A DNA stretch of 64,000 nucleotides, taken from contig OY986437.1 in the NCBI GenBank assembly GCA_963920525.1, positions 195,133,511-195,197,510 on the forward strand. The letters run 5' to 3'. Both the position numbers and the translations under genes were made by a program. The DNA comes from Dichetophora obliterata. Taxonomy: Eukaryota > Arthropoda > Insecta > Diptera > Sciomyzidae. Positions 10,548 to 21,496 of the stretch are shown here, piece by piece. The notes beneath the pieces are model-generated. The model saw only the letters and a list, made by a program, of their open reading frames with translations. It was not told where the DNA came from and did no database searches. Every line of letters starts with the position of its first letter. Position 1 is the stretch's first letter.

Positions 10548-11480
10548 TATAAGTCTAATGTCATTAATCTTGAAGACGTTAGAACGGCTATTAGATCTGT
10601 ATCTACGCAGCAATATCGACTCTGCTGACTTATCGGCATCACAGCATGCATATAGGTCTATATGGACCATGCATATAGGTCTGTGAAGAGAAGGTCTGTG
10701 GAAGAGGCTTTACACTCACTAGTCAGACCATCAAAAGATCCTTCCTGCATAATGAATTCACTTTAGTTCAGTGATGAACAGCGTTGGCAGATACAATACA
10801 AGCGTAATATTTTTGTCTTAGTATGTGTAAGACTGCTTGCTTTTCTTAAATTTTATGTTAGATCGGTGACAAGAGGTACGCCACAAGGAGTTGTGCTATC
10901 TCCACTCCTCTGAAATCTGGTAGTGAGCAACGTTTTGCTGTCTCTAGAGAGGGAGGGCTGTATAGTGGCAGCCTACGCCAATGACCTAGTAATCGCAGTC
11001 AGAGGCAAATTTCCCACTACCCTACGCAACGTTATGCAAAGAACTCTTTACAAACTCGAGCGATGGGCCAAACCTTGTGGTCTCGGAGTAAATCCGGTCA
11101 AAGCACAACTGGTCCTTTTCACAAGGAAACACAAAATTCAGTCCTTTACACTAATCATGCTAAATGGGTCTGCACTGTCGGACTTTTGTTCGGAAAGTGC
11201 AAATATCTAGGACTCACCCTTAATAGGAAGCTGAGCTGGAAACTTAATATTTCTGAGCTTACGAAGAAAGCGACAGTTGCGCTGCAAAGTGACATATTTG
11301 AACCATCTCAAGAAAGTCTGAAGAATTGCATCTATTTGCATCAGCGGTGCTCTGAGAACAACACCTACTGCGGCTTTAGAGACCATACTTCACCTTCTAC
11401 CGATCGACTTGGTTGCCAGGCAAACAGCAGCTTGTTCGGCAGTCAGACTGAGGAAAACTGAAGTATGGAAAAACCTGGGA
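10548..11480 (+). pseudogene. LOA-like LINE copy A reverse transcriptase
   Basis: Just after the Transib duplication the RT continues with ISLMSLILKTLERLLDLYLR. It then has SASQHAY, a small tandem duplication at 10648-10682, RGTPQGVVLSPLL (near 10875) and AYANDLVIA (10975-11000). The catalytic YADD has become YAND, a change that would destroy activity. The thumb follows in frames 10923-11210 and 11063-11461 with WAKPCGLGVNP, KYLGLTLNRKLSW. Multiple stops and shifts are present. Confidence 0.85.
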
Positions 11481-12275
11481 ACAGGGCACGCATCCATACT
11501 CTACAAATTACACTTCATTTCACCAAGGACTGATTACTGCAAACCACTGCTTTTCTTTGATGGAAACTACGGCACGCTTATTCCACCTAGGACTGGAATA
11601 AAGGTATGCCGTGAAAACCTGGGTGTCTAAACTTCCATACAGATGGGTAAAAATTAAATGACAAGGTGGGGTAAATTGAATACACAATTAAAATTAGGGG
11701 TATTCCTGGTTCATAGGCTGACTGATCACTGTAGGTTTTCCAAGCCGTAACGATGGCAATTAAGGAAGTTGCAACATGTCTCTCGGAGAATGTCATCACA
11801 AAACGGGAAATATACATTTTTTCGTACAGCCAAGCTGCGGATCAATTCAATGAAGCAAGTATTCATCAACTCTAAAGTAGCCGAAGAATGCAGTGCCACA
11901 TTAGGCGAAATGTCAAACTAATTTGACATTAGCTTAATATGGGTACCTGGGCATAAGGGCATACGTGGAAATGAAAAAGCAGACGAAACGGCCCTTTTCT
12001 CGTTGGTGAGACTAGAAGTAGCCACGCTAGTGGCCGTTACCACAGGATACTGCTTAATGGGCAGACATGCCTCCAGACTGGGAGTCATCGCAAATGACTT
12101 CTGCAGAAGCTGCAGGGACGAGGAGGAGAAATAAAATATCTCCCATCTTCTATGTCCCTGTCCCGCGCTCACTAGAAAAAGGCATAAATATCTAGGGTCG
12201 TTTTTCTTTTCCGAGCTTGACGACCTGTTAAGGACAAGTGTCAAACGTCTTATGAGCTGTACCAAATGCTCAATG
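11481..12275 (+). pseudogene. LOA-like LINE copy A RNase H and C-terminal Cys/His region
   Basis: Fragments include ISLIWVPGHKGIRGNEKADETA (end of RNase H; W-V-P-G-H and the terminal Asp are conserved), then TGYCLMGRHASRLGV, ANDFCRSCRDEEE and HLLCPCPALTRKRHKYLG, a conserved C-terminal Cys/His segment also present in copies B, C and D. Frames change repeatedly between 11480 and 11930. RNase H would remove the RNA template during second-strand synthesis. Confidence 0.82.
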
Positions 12276-12383
12276 TGGTTGCACTGGGACTGAAGGCCAA
12301 GTGTGCAGCAGTATCACAATGGACCTTATTGGACTAAGTGAGCCGTGGAACCTGCAATATAGTTAAAGCACGTACAGCAGCTG

Positions 12384-12401
12384 CCGTCTTAACCTAATCC
12401 T
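12384..12401 (+). other. 3' tail of LINE copy A, CCTAA-like
   Basis: The LINE ends in CTTAACCTAATCCTAAC, an imperfect CCTAA repeat rather than poly(A). The same kind of tail, read on the - strand, ends copies B, C and D. On the opposite strand this is TTAGG, the pentamer of canonical insect telomeres. Confidence 0.65.
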
Positions 12402-13189
12402 AACTATAGATATTTAAAAAAATTAAATATTTTTCATTCATGTTTTGTAAAAAGATACTCATTAAAAGGACTCATTCAAAAATCTTTTATATGATTGTTA
12501 AATGGTTTCCAAAAAAAACCACTCCTAAAAGAGTCATTTTTTTACGTGTTTTATGACTACTTATAAAAAGGACTCACAAAAACATCATAGAGTGTAAATA
12601 ATTGTCAAAAACAAAGACTTACACAAAAGTTATTATTATGCAAGCTTTATGCCTACTTATAATAAAGACTAAAAAAGTTCTTAATAGACTGATTTATGAT
12701 GGCTAGCAATAGAGAAAAGAATATTAAACAGGAGTAATATTTGAACTTTATAATCTGGTATATTTTTCCATATAATGTATCTGAAATTAATGAAATTCAA
12801 TAACTAAGCATAAATCATTTATGTGACATTTGTAAATTTACCCAAAAAACTATATCAAAGCAATAACATTTGGCACACAACTTTTTTATGATTTCCGATT
12901 TTCGTCATATGGGATATGAGCGTGTTTGTGGAAGGATTTGGTTCATATTTTACGAACTATGTCTTGCTAAAAAAAATATATGTCTTAACCATTTTATATG
13001 GAAGGTGCTCTACTTATTTATTTGATTTACTACTGTGTTAAAATGTAAACGGGACTGGTAACCTTAAACTACACCCGCTTCAATTTAATCTGTTTTTAAG
13101 TTGGTAGCACTGATTTTGACATCAGTGTCAAATTTCATGTCTTTACGCCCCGTGATTTACAATTTAGCACTTGTTTTCATAAAAAACAA
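12402..13189. other. unassigned A+T-rich DNA
   Basis: No gene is recognised. Degenerate copies of a segment containing TATGACTACTTATAA..AAGGACT recur near 12480-12680, suggesting an old tandem repeat. Nothing else is seen. Confidence 0.4.
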
Positions 13190-13327
13190 AGAGAAGTTAT
13201 CGATTTGGCTTTTACCTCCTCGATCGATTCAAAACAATGTCCTCGGAGCGGTCTTTTGAGTTCGCTGAATAGCCAGAAATCACGCGGAGCTAAATCTGAT
13301 AAATACGGTGGTTGCGGAACAAAAGAG
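13190..13327 (-). pseudogene. mariner transposase, C-terminal catalytic segment
   Basis: Translation gives PPYLSDLAPRDFWLFSELKRPLRG, then FESIEEVKAKS. The usual mariner motif is PPYSPDLAPxDF.LF.xLK, whose SPD aspartate is the third residue of the DDD catalytic triad. Here it reads SD, so that Asp is retained. The upstream part is lost. Confidence 0.8.
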
Positions 13328-13453
13328 AGGAAATAGCAAAGAAGGTATAAGAAAAACCAGAGTTTTTCAACACCAAATAAGACTAAACTTTTTTAAGGGG
13401 GCACAACTAGTAAGAATTTCGACAAACATTTTTTCCCCCATTTTCTAACTGTA

Positions 13454-14309
13454 CACTCAAAAATATTTGTGTGTTAATATTACTAATAAATGCATCCATT
13501 CTACGAAGTTTTCAGCCACGAATAGGATTCGTAAAATCGACGTATATTAATTAATACATATTACGAATATTTTATTCGTATTCTTAAAAAATCAAATATA
13601 TATTGTACGAATACATTTGCTACATTTACGAATGATCATAATATTTTATAACGAAAAAAAAGTATTCTGTCTGAGCTGGGGTTTGAACCACGGCTCTTTA
13701 GCTTATGGGCCACGCACTCCACCAGTAGGCAACAGCCACTTTACAATGATAAAAAAAAAATTCTGTCTGAGCTGGGGTTTGAACCTCGGCTCTTTAGCTT
13801 ATAGGCCACGCACTCTACCAGTAGGCTACAGTACCTTTACAATCATACAGATCCTTATGTTCTGTAGGTGTTTAGCCAACAAACAAGGCTAAACGATCTC
13901 GGTTTTCAATTTTTTAAACTCTACTAATAATTCGTACGGTCAGCCTACGAATGAATTGTTTCTACTAATATTATTTTTCATTCGTAAATAGTACGAAAGC
14001 ATTAGTAAATACTACGAATGTAATGAAAGAAATTACGAAGTTATTCGTTCGATCAATTTACGAATATTATTATTTATACGTACACAATCATTCGTTCAAT
14101 GCACTAATACGAATTATTGTATTTTTGTTTACGAATATCATGAGTATATATTCGTAGATACTATATCAGGTATTAGAAAAATGTAACGAATGAATTCGTA
14201 AAGATAGCACAATAAAAATACTTTGTATATTGTACGAATATTTGTAGAATGTACGAATATTTTGTTTACTAATATCATTCGGAGACATTTTAAATAAATT
14301 TTTTGAGTG
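13454..14309. mobile_element. TA-target MITE rich in ACGAAT repeats, carrying SINE heads
   Basis: The ends are CACTCAAAAATATTT on the left and the reverse complement of CACTCAAAAAATTTATTT on the right, with TA on both sides (13452-13453 and 14310-14311). The interior is built from scattered TACGAAT/ATTCGTA words, which make it strongly self-complementary. A tandem pair of tRNA-like SINE heads sits at 13665-13835. There is no coding capacity. A TA target with short ends suggests a mariner-type MITE. Confidence 0.75.
13665..13835 (-). repeat. tandem tRNA-like SINE heads (96-bp period)
   Basis: The sequence from TTCTGTCTGAGCTGGGGTTT recurs 96 bp later (13665 and 13761). On the - strand each unit reads like the tRNA-related head of the SINEs at 46745 and 51002, with box B GGTTCAAACCCC and a box A-like segment near CTACTGGT. 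The SINE tails are absent. Two heads in tandem suggest local duplication or a dimeric SINE. Confidence 0.75.
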
Positions 14310-14416
14310 TAGAATATTTTAAAAGTATTCTTTAAAAATTTCAGGCTAATCGGATTATTATTTATGGAGATAAATAACATTTCTTATCTGCATGCACTGC
14401 GTAGTCACAACATTAA

Positions 14417-14876
14417 CCCTTTGATGACGAAAGGGTGAAAAATAACCCTTTTACATTTTTAAGTCGTGTGATTAGAAAGATTAGAAATTAATGTGGCTGT
14501 CAACTTGTCCTACATTTTTTCAACTTGTTTTAATTTTAAGAGAAATAAATAACTAGGAAGCCAAAATATATGCATTGTTTTTCAATAGGTATATATTAAT
14601 CCCGATTGCTCAGAGACTACAGATATAGGTACCATAAACAATTTTCAAATACTAGCGGATATATCTTCCCAATTATGCCAAAATCTTTATGAATCAGCTA
14701 CTCCAACACAGTATGAAATAAATTTTCCGGATGGGTTTTTCCGGATTTTTTCAATACTATCAGTAAAAAATATTAAAATTTTTTATTTTTATTTGACTTT
14801 TGTATAAAAATCGGTGATGACAGTTCCACAAAAAATTTTAAAAATTTACAGCGGTTTGTTTGTCGTCCTCAAAGGG
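14417..14876. mobile_element. piggyBac-like MITE, 460 bp
   Basis: The ends are CCCTTTGATGACGA and the reverse complement of CCCTTTGAGGACGAC, flanked by TTAA at 14413-14416 and 14877-14880. CCC...GGG ends at a TTAA target are the piggyBac pattern. There is no reading frame of note. Confidence 0.8.
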
Positions 14877-15395
14877 TTAAACGAGTTTTTCACAAAACAA
14901 TGTTTTCGAATTCGGTGATCACTGTATCTTTTAGAACGGCTGATAAGTTTGTAGTTTTCACTTATTATTCTCACTTATTCTATACGTATTTATCCTCCTG
15001 ATGAACAAAGGATTTTTTTTGAACGATTTTTTTTTATATCCGAAAATATGAGTGAAATTTTTGTAAAACATCCGCCATTTTTCGAAAAAACAAAATTTTT
15101 TAAATTTGTTCTTCATCAGGAGCATTATTTCATTAACTAATGATCCCTTTTTTAATTTTAGATGATCCAGTGACGAGTGAATAAAACCTTTTTTGTTGCT
15201 CCCTAGAAAATTTGCTGTATTCCACTAATTAATCCAATATTTTGTTATAAAAAAATGTTCTTTAAATACATTTCTTTCATATAAAAATAAAATTTGTTAT
15301 TCATTATTTCAATGTGTGGCCAAAAAAAGTACTAAACAATACCATTTCTTGTAAGTCTCAACTAGTTGTACCCCCTTAAGACCCAAATATTATTT

Positions 15396-15725
15396 TTAAG
15401 CGTTTTGAACGGATTCAATTAAAATGTTGAGAGTATCAGCAGAGTCTCTTATTGATAACCATCGATTTTCGAACACCGAATCCTTGATTTGCTTGGCGTG
15501 TGGCTCATCCATTAATGTTCTCGGTTTTGATGAGGTTCATCTTAAACACATTTTTGTCCCTCTTTGGACGTTTTGTAAGACTCAAACACCATTCTTCTTG
15601 ATAGAGCTTGGTTACCAAAGGCCTTCTGTAGCATTATCTGTAGCAGAAATATCTTTCCGCAAGCAAAATAAAATGCATTTTTATACCTCCACGCATACTG
15701 CGTAAAAGTGTCGCTGAGTAACGCT
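15396..15725 (-). pseudogene. mariner transposase, N-terminal segment
   Basis: On the - strand, QIMLQKAFGNQALSRRMVFE and SYKTSKEGQKCV, then DEPH, match the helix-turn-helix DNA-binding part of mariner transposases. It is followed by AKQIKDSVFENRWLSIRD and ADTLNI after a small frame change. A stop (TAA) interrupts the frame before DEPH. It continues, after the TTAA element, in the C-terminal relic at 13190-13327. Confidence 0.82.
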
Positions 15726-15779
15726 GATAGGGTGGCGTGGCAGGTATAGAAAATTATATATATTCTTGATCAGCATCAC

Positions 15780-16600
15780 CTCCAGAGTTAATTTCGCCAT
15801 GTCGTCTGTCCGTTTGTTGACACGATTACAGCCGCAATTTGAAAGCTATTGTATTGAAATTTGGTATATGTGCTTACAGTTGAAAGACAAAAATCACATA
15901 CAGTTGAAAGACAAAGTTCTAGAATGAGCAAAATCGGATGAACCACGCCTACCTCTCATAAAAAGTTACTTTTCAAAACAATAAAAACCCTAAAACTGTC
16001 ACAAAAATGTATGTAGTGACTTGAAAATTTGCACATAAGTAAAGTATTCACCATATCTTTAAAATTTGTTAAAGTCGAATAAAAATAACGTCTACCTCCC
16101 ATACAATGTGACTTTATCGAATCAGTAATATATCTAAAAATGCTACAAAAATTAATGTAATGACTTGAAATTTTACCCATAAGCTTTGATTGCTAAGATT
16201 CACCATATAATTGAAATTTGTTAAAATCGAATCAAAACCACGCCTACCTGCCATACAAAGTGGCTTTAACAGAACGATGCCACATAAATAATCTTTAAAT
16301 GCCACATAAAATAATGTAATGACTTATAATTTTGCATAAAATCTTTGTTCTCAAATGGTCACCATACATTTTAAATTTGTCAAAATAGTTTACCACGCCT
16401 TTTTCTTACACAATGTAACCATATAAAAATGGTTAAGTCTCTTAAACTTCCGCAAAAATTTATTTAATGAATTCAAACTATGCACATATGCTAAGAATAT
16501 TAAAATTCACTTTGTGTTTGGAATTTGGCAAAATCGTATAAAAACTCGTCTAATCTCCCAAACAAGTGACGTCATCAAAGTACCAGCACTTTTATAAATT
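15780..16600 (-). repeat. array of ~150-bp diverged repeats (family R)
   Basis: Units share, on the - strand, the order AAAGTCACTTTGTATGGGAGG, TAGGCGTGG, a TTCGATTTTAAC segment and a CCATATGTGCAA-like stretch. Core positions near 16094, 16245, 16395 and 16553 give a period of 150-158 bp. The same family occurs on the + strand at 30200-30960 and 63740-64000. Confidence 0.75.
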
Positions 16601-17200
16601 CTACAAAAATATGGATGTATTTAACACATAATCTTCCATATCTGAAACGTGTTCTGCGTTTGAGTTTTGGCAAAAGTAAAACCATGAACAAACTCAAAGG
16701 AAAAGCAAATGAGCGGAAGAAAACATAAAAGCATGAGCAAATGAGCAAAAGCATAATAAAAACAGCAAAAGCAAATGTAAAATCCAATAAACAAAAACCA
16801 AATGAGCAAAAGCACATTAACCTATACAAATGAGCAAAATTGCATGCAAATGATCAAAATATGTTATAGATATAATTCCTAGATATTAAAGTAGTACTAT
16901 TTTTACTACTATTTTCCGGTTCTGTTTCTACTACTACTTTCTTCAACTATTTCTACTACGAATTCCAATTGCGAGCTTTAGATCAAGTAAGTTTTTAAGA
17001 AGGCAACAACAACAACAACAACAACAACAACTCTGTACAGAGTCAATCACTTAGCTGACTAGACAGTCTATTTCTATTACTATTTTCGACTAATGCTACT
17101 ACTTTTTGGTATTACTACTTTTTGTTATCTACTACAAGGAATAGCAAAAATATTTTAATAAGAATTAGGACAGAGACTAGGACAAGGATAAGGATAAGTA
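16601..17200. other. low-complexity DNA
   Basis: Contains imperfect CAAATGAGCAAAAGCA repeats at 16720-16860, a TACTACTA-rich stretch at 16890-17110 and a perfect (CAA)9 at 17004-17030. Open frames on the - strand here are products of the repeats. No gene is seen. Confidence 0.6.
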
Positions 17201-17425
17201 AGAGGTACAAGTACTAGGACAAGAATTTGGACATGGTCTAAGACAATAACTAAGGCAAGAATTAGTGCAAGAATAAATACAAAGACTAGGACCAGAATTT
17301 TGCCAAGTATTAAAGAGGTACAAGTATTAGGACAAGAATTTGGACATGGTCTAAGACAATAACTAAGGCAAGAATTAGTGCAAGAATAAATACAAAGACT
17401 AGGACCAGAATTTTGCCAAGTATTA
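17201..17425. repeat. 113-bp tandem duplication in AAGGAC-type low complexity DNA
   Basis: The stretch beginning AGAGGTACAAGTA recurs 113 bp later (17201 and 17314) with near identity, ending CCAAGTATTA. The surrounding 17150-17540 is a degenerate AGGACAAG repeat that gives a long hydrophobic - strand frame of no biological meaning. Confidence 0.8.
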
Positions 17426-17728
17426 GAACAAGGATTGAAACAAGGGTTAAAACAAAGGCTAGGACAAGGAATTTGACTGGGATGAGAACAAGGATTATGA
17501 AAGTAACCAAGAGTTGGACAACCTGATTTCAAGGATTTTTCAAGAATCATAATATGGATTGGCGCAATGACTATGGCAAGGATAAAGAAACTTAATCACG
17601 TGTCAGTCCTTACGGGTGTTCCCAAGACTAGGTTAGGTAAGGTTAGGCAATGGTGGCTGCGCCGATAGACGACTCGTACAATTAGGCCCGTGCGGGCCCG
17701 TTGTGATATCACATAATCTCTTTAAAAC

Positions 17729-18560
17729 CTAGTAGAGATTTCCCTCCTCAAACCAGTTCGAGCGGATAATGAATTTAAAGATATGCCTGATTTCCAGGCA
17801 TGAAACTTCGGCAAGACCATTTAAAAAGGGATGGCCAAGAGTTGCCATTTTCCTTTTAGCTAGAGCCGGAAATTCGCAGAGGAGGAGCTGAACATTTTCT
17901 ACCTCCTCCTCACATCTGCAGCTTCTGCAGAAATCGTTTGATGCAACTCCCAACCGAAGAGCATGCACTCCGATCAGGCAGTGACCCGTTAGGATTCCTA
18001 CTATTTTTGACAGGTTTACCCTGCTTAACTCAAGCAGTGAGTTGGTGCGTTTTAAGTCATAGGTAGGCCATGTAAGCTTAGTTATCCTCCATGTATCAAG
18101 GTGTTCCCAGCGTTCTTGTGCAAGACCTAAGGATCTGTTCTTGCACTGGAGTTTATAGGAGGAAATGGGTATACGAATAAAGTCCTGATTTAAGAGGGTG
18201 TTAGAGGTCGTACCTTCCTTGCCAATTCGTCGGCCAAATTGCTGCCCTCGTCCTGTGTCCGGGTACCCATATGAGGTGAATCCTGAGTAGACTTGCCATC
18301 TCGTTAAAAGATCTGCGGAACTCAGTGAGAGTTTTAGAGATGTCAATATTTGAGTTCAGTGCTTTCAGTGCAGCTTGGCTATCTGAAACGATGGAAATAC
18401 TCTTTCCTTCGAGGTCTTTCTGACCTAGAATTTTAGTGGTTTCGTGAATAGCCATCATTTCAGCTTGGTAGACACTAAAATAGTTAGGAAGTCTAAAGGA
18501 CGCTTCGATTTCGAGATCCTGGGAGGAAATACCTCCCCCTGCTTGTTCTCGAAGTTTCGA
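17729..18560 (-). pseudogene. LOA-like LINE copy B RNase H and C-terminal region
   Basis: RNase H residues are visible in order: FTDGSK (just left of 18560), YQAEMMAI, VSDSQAALKAL and IWVPGHR, supplying the Asp, Glu, Asp set. The C-terminal frame (17729-18346) contains ITGHCLIGVHALRLGV, SNDFCRSCRCEEE, LLLCEFPALAKRK, then FKFIIRSNWFEEG before the stop. A frameshift near 18210-18340 separates the two. Confidence 0.87.
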
Positions 18561-18577
18561 TCCATCTGTGAAGATTT

Positions 18578-20229
18578 TTATGCCGGAGGTTTTAAGGGGA
18601 TTTTGTTTTCCCAGTCTAGCCGTAAAGGGATGAGACCTACGTAGTTCTTTTCAAGATTTAAGCATGGCACACAGTAGTCTCTTTTGTCGGGTGCAGACGA
18701 GTTCAGAATAATTGTGTGGCCGCAGTTGTGACCTATCCAATTACCAGATTCTCTCAGTCTCAGGGCTGCTGTGTTGGCACATTCCCTGGCAAAGATATCG
18801 AGAGGAGGAAGGTGAAGCATGACATTGAGGGCGGTAGTTGGTGTTGAGGACAGTGCCCCAGTAATACATAGACCTGCGCTTCTTTGCACCTTTGCAAACT
18901 TCTGAGGTGCAGTTCTTATCAAGGGCCCTCCACCATACCAGTGAGCCATATATCAGTATAGGGCGGACAATTGCTGTATAAATCCAGAGTACTATTTTGG
19001 GGGAAAAACCCCATTTATTACCTATAGCTTTTTTACAGGCAAATAGTGCTATGTTTGCCTTTTTAACACGTACCTTAATGTTAACACTCCAAATAAGCTT
19101 CTTATCCAGAATAGCTCCTAGGTATTTCGTGCTGTCCTAAAGAGCAACCTCATGACGTTCAGACACGGTGGTTCTAAGTTTGAGGTTTTATATTTCCTAG
19201 TGAAAAGGATGAGATCTATTTTCTCGGGGTTTATACTTAAACCACACGAGTATGCCCATCTCGAGAGAATTAAGAGTGCTCTCTCCATGAGTTGACAGAG
19301 AGTCTGGGGAAACTTTCCGCTAAAAAAGATTGCAATATCGTCTGCATAAGCAACAACGTTGTAGCCTTCCCCCTCCATGATACGCAACAGCTGGTCAACC
19401 GTCACGGACCACAGAAGTGGAGACAAAACTCCTCCCTGCGGAGTACGTCTGCTTACAAACCTGCGAGTGGAGGATCCCCCCAAGTTCTGAGTTCACCACC
19501 CTGCCCAAGAGCATCTGGTGTATGAAACTCACGAGAAAATCCTCCACCCCCAGTTCCGAAAAGGCCGAGGTGACTGTACATGGAAGGACGTTATTGAATG
19601 CCCCTGCTATGTCTAGAAAAGCAGCAAGTGCGTATTCTTTGTTCTCAAGTAATTTTTCGATGGTAGACACAAGAGAGTGCAGAGCTGTCTCTGTAGATCT
19701 GCCTTTAATGTAGGCATGTTGGGATTTTAGAAGCCTGTCAAGTTTCGGCTTAAGAAGAAGCCTCTCTAGAATTTTAACCAGGAAGGAAGAGAGGCTTATA
19801 GGTTTGAAGTCAGTCGATTTAGTGTGAGAGGACTTACCCACTTTCGGTATAAAGATAACTTTTGTCTCTCTCCGAGCTGTTGGAATATAGTTAAGGCGTA
19901 GGCAACCATAGTAGATTGTCTGAAGCCAGGGTACTATAGCATTGAAGCTATAGTGGAGTTGGGCTGGTATAATGCCATCGGTATGGTTGGAATGAATAGA
20001 TCGCCCGTCTTAACTTCTCCTTGCTGGTCAGTTGCTCAATCTGTTGAGGCGTAAGGTCGCAGGGGGGTGTTTGAAAGCTGGAAATGTCAGAGTGAACATT
20101 AATAGATAAATGCGCATCCATGAGTATATCTAGGGTTTCGATGCATGAACCTGTCCAGGTGCCATCTTCCTTTTGAAGAAAGCTTGGTACTGTCAGGGAT
20201 TTCGATAGTATTTTCCTGAGCCTTGAAGC
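18578..20229 (-). pseudogene. LOA-like LINE copy B reverse transcriptase
   Basis: Frames 19395-19841, 19118-19483 and 18578-18949 run consecutively. Motifs are FKPISLSSFLVKILERL, QHAYIKGRSTETALH, FLDIAGAFNNV, TPQGGVLSPLLWS, then VAYADDIAIFF with an intact YADD. The N-terminal side (19948-20225) has RLRKILSKS and PSFLQKEDGTWT, the segment that precedes the fingers in this clade. A frameshift near 19440-19480 and others break the frame. The right edge is the target duplication of the insertion. Confidence 0.88.
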
Positions 20230-20939
20230 ACAGATAATATAATAGAAAGATGTGCCACCGCCATACAAGCAAGTGGCACAGTAAAATTTGAAGGTGGATT
20301 TATCATAAATCCACACAAAAGCTTTATGAAAGTCAGCAAGCGAATGATTTAAAGCTTTTGAGAGAGAGAGAATAAATAAGCGACAATGTGAGCAAATGTG
20401 AGCATAATATTGAAAAGCAATAGAAATGATATGTAAAGATTTGATGCACGAAGCATCTGAATAAACGATGTAGCTGCCAACAAAATGTAGCAGAATTTTA
20501 TTAGGTTTTACTTAAAAAATGTAGGCAATTTTTTTACTAAACTACCCTATGAGCATTATATAATTTAAAGTTATTATATTTTTTTGCATTATCTCTTAGT
20601 TATTTGTTATATAATTTCAAGAATATAATATCATAAAGATGTCATAATCTAGGTATATTTTGTGTGTTGACTTGGTTTTTTTGCCGTTTTGCCACATGAT
20701 ATTTTTAGTGTTATATTATTGTAAGGGCGAATGCTTAGCCGCGAATAATGTTGTAAGCAATATTTTCAAGTTATTTTTTTGTGGAAAAATATTTTATTTA
20801 ACTACTTTTATATATTTTTATTATATTATTGCAAATACATGCTTAACTATATGAAAAGTACTCAGAAATGCAATTTTCAATTGTTCTTATTTATACAACA
20901 AAAACATTTTTTTAATAACTTTTTTAGTAAAAATTCAAT

Positions 20940-21250
20940 ATTTTGGACCGGTTTTGAAAAAAAAAGAAGGATATATTCACTGACCTAACGCTACAGTTGA
21001 AACTATTTTTGTAAAGTGCTTGTATTAAAACTTTGATTAAAAAAATTTTAATTAAATATATTTAAAAATAGCGAATATATTTGCATCGAAAGTCAAAGTT
21101 TTGGTTTTCATGCCGTTTTTCTCATTCTTGGAGAACGATGTTTTATGTTGTACCAAAAATTTCTGAAATTCTAAAGATATGGTATTAAAATTCCTGAAAT
21201 TTTTTAAATTTAATTTGCAAAAAAAATTTTTTCAAGAATGATTTTCAATA
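20940..21250 (-). repeat. segment related to the 5' part of the 31 kb Helitron
   Basis: The stretch with TTGCATCGAAAGTCAAAG, CGTTTTTCTCATTCTTGG and ACGATGTTTTAT is the reverse-orientation counterpart of 31385-31470. A third related piece lies at 34450-34560. It marks a dispersed family, probably of Helitron origin. Confidence 0.55.
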
Positions 21251-21496
21251 TCAAAATTTACGTAAGTGAAAATGGATGGAATGAGCGTGATCAAAACTAA
21301 GTATGTAACACTCTAATCTAGGATGCACACAGTATGTGTACTCAAATTGAGCGAAGTCCGTTAAGCCATTTAGATTTGCATAAATGTCAATTAAATAAAC
21401 AAACCAGAAAATAAGTTTTATTAATATAGACTTTGTGTTAAATTGTATGAGTATTATAGAACGAATGCAATTCGAAAAGAATTGAAGAATTTTCAA

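Larger units (their letters stand above)
3916..12401 (+). mobile_element. LOA-like (I-group) LINE, copy A, split by a Helitron and a Transib
   Basis: On the + strand the order is endonuclease N-part (3922-4107), endonuclease C-part and linker (6405-6985), RT (10548-11480), RNase H and C-terminal Cys/His region (11720-12270), then a 3' end with CCTAA-like tail (12384-12401). Two clean insertions separate the pieces: a Helitron composite at 4108-6404 and a Transib at 6986-10547. Removing both restores the domain order and sequence continuity. The presence of RNase H places it in the I group (LOA/I/Outcast-like). Many stops and frameshifts show it is dead. The 5' end and a target duplication could not be fixed. 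Confidence 0.88.
13397..15375. mobile_element. TTAA-target DNA element with GGGGG(C/T)ACAACTAGT ends
   Basis: The left end GGGGGCACAACTAGT (from 13397) pairs with the right end ACTAGTTGTACCCCC (to 15375); 14 of 15 bases match. TTAA flanks both sides (13393-13396 and 15376-15379). It lies between the two halves of the mariner relic. A TTAA target suggests piggyBac-like or Sola3-like transposition, but no transposase is visible. Much of its length is two later MITEs. Inside the right third there is a GATGAACAAAGGA / TTCTTCATCAGG inverted pair around 15000-15120. Confidence 0.75.
13190..15725 (-). mobile_element. mariner relic on the - strand, split by a TTAA element
   Basis: Two pieces of one mariner transposase lie on either side of a 2 kb insertion. 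The right piece (15396-15725) is N-terminal and the left piece (13190-13327) is C-terminal, as expected for the - strand. Mariner terminal repeats were not located, so the limits are those of the coding relics. The middle of the transposase, including the first two catalytic aspartates, is not recognisable. Confidence 0.7.

Noticed and set aside
16575..17550. Long - strand frames rich in Phe/Leu/Val
   Set aside because: They arise from imperfect CAAATGAGCAAAAG and AGGACAAG repeats.
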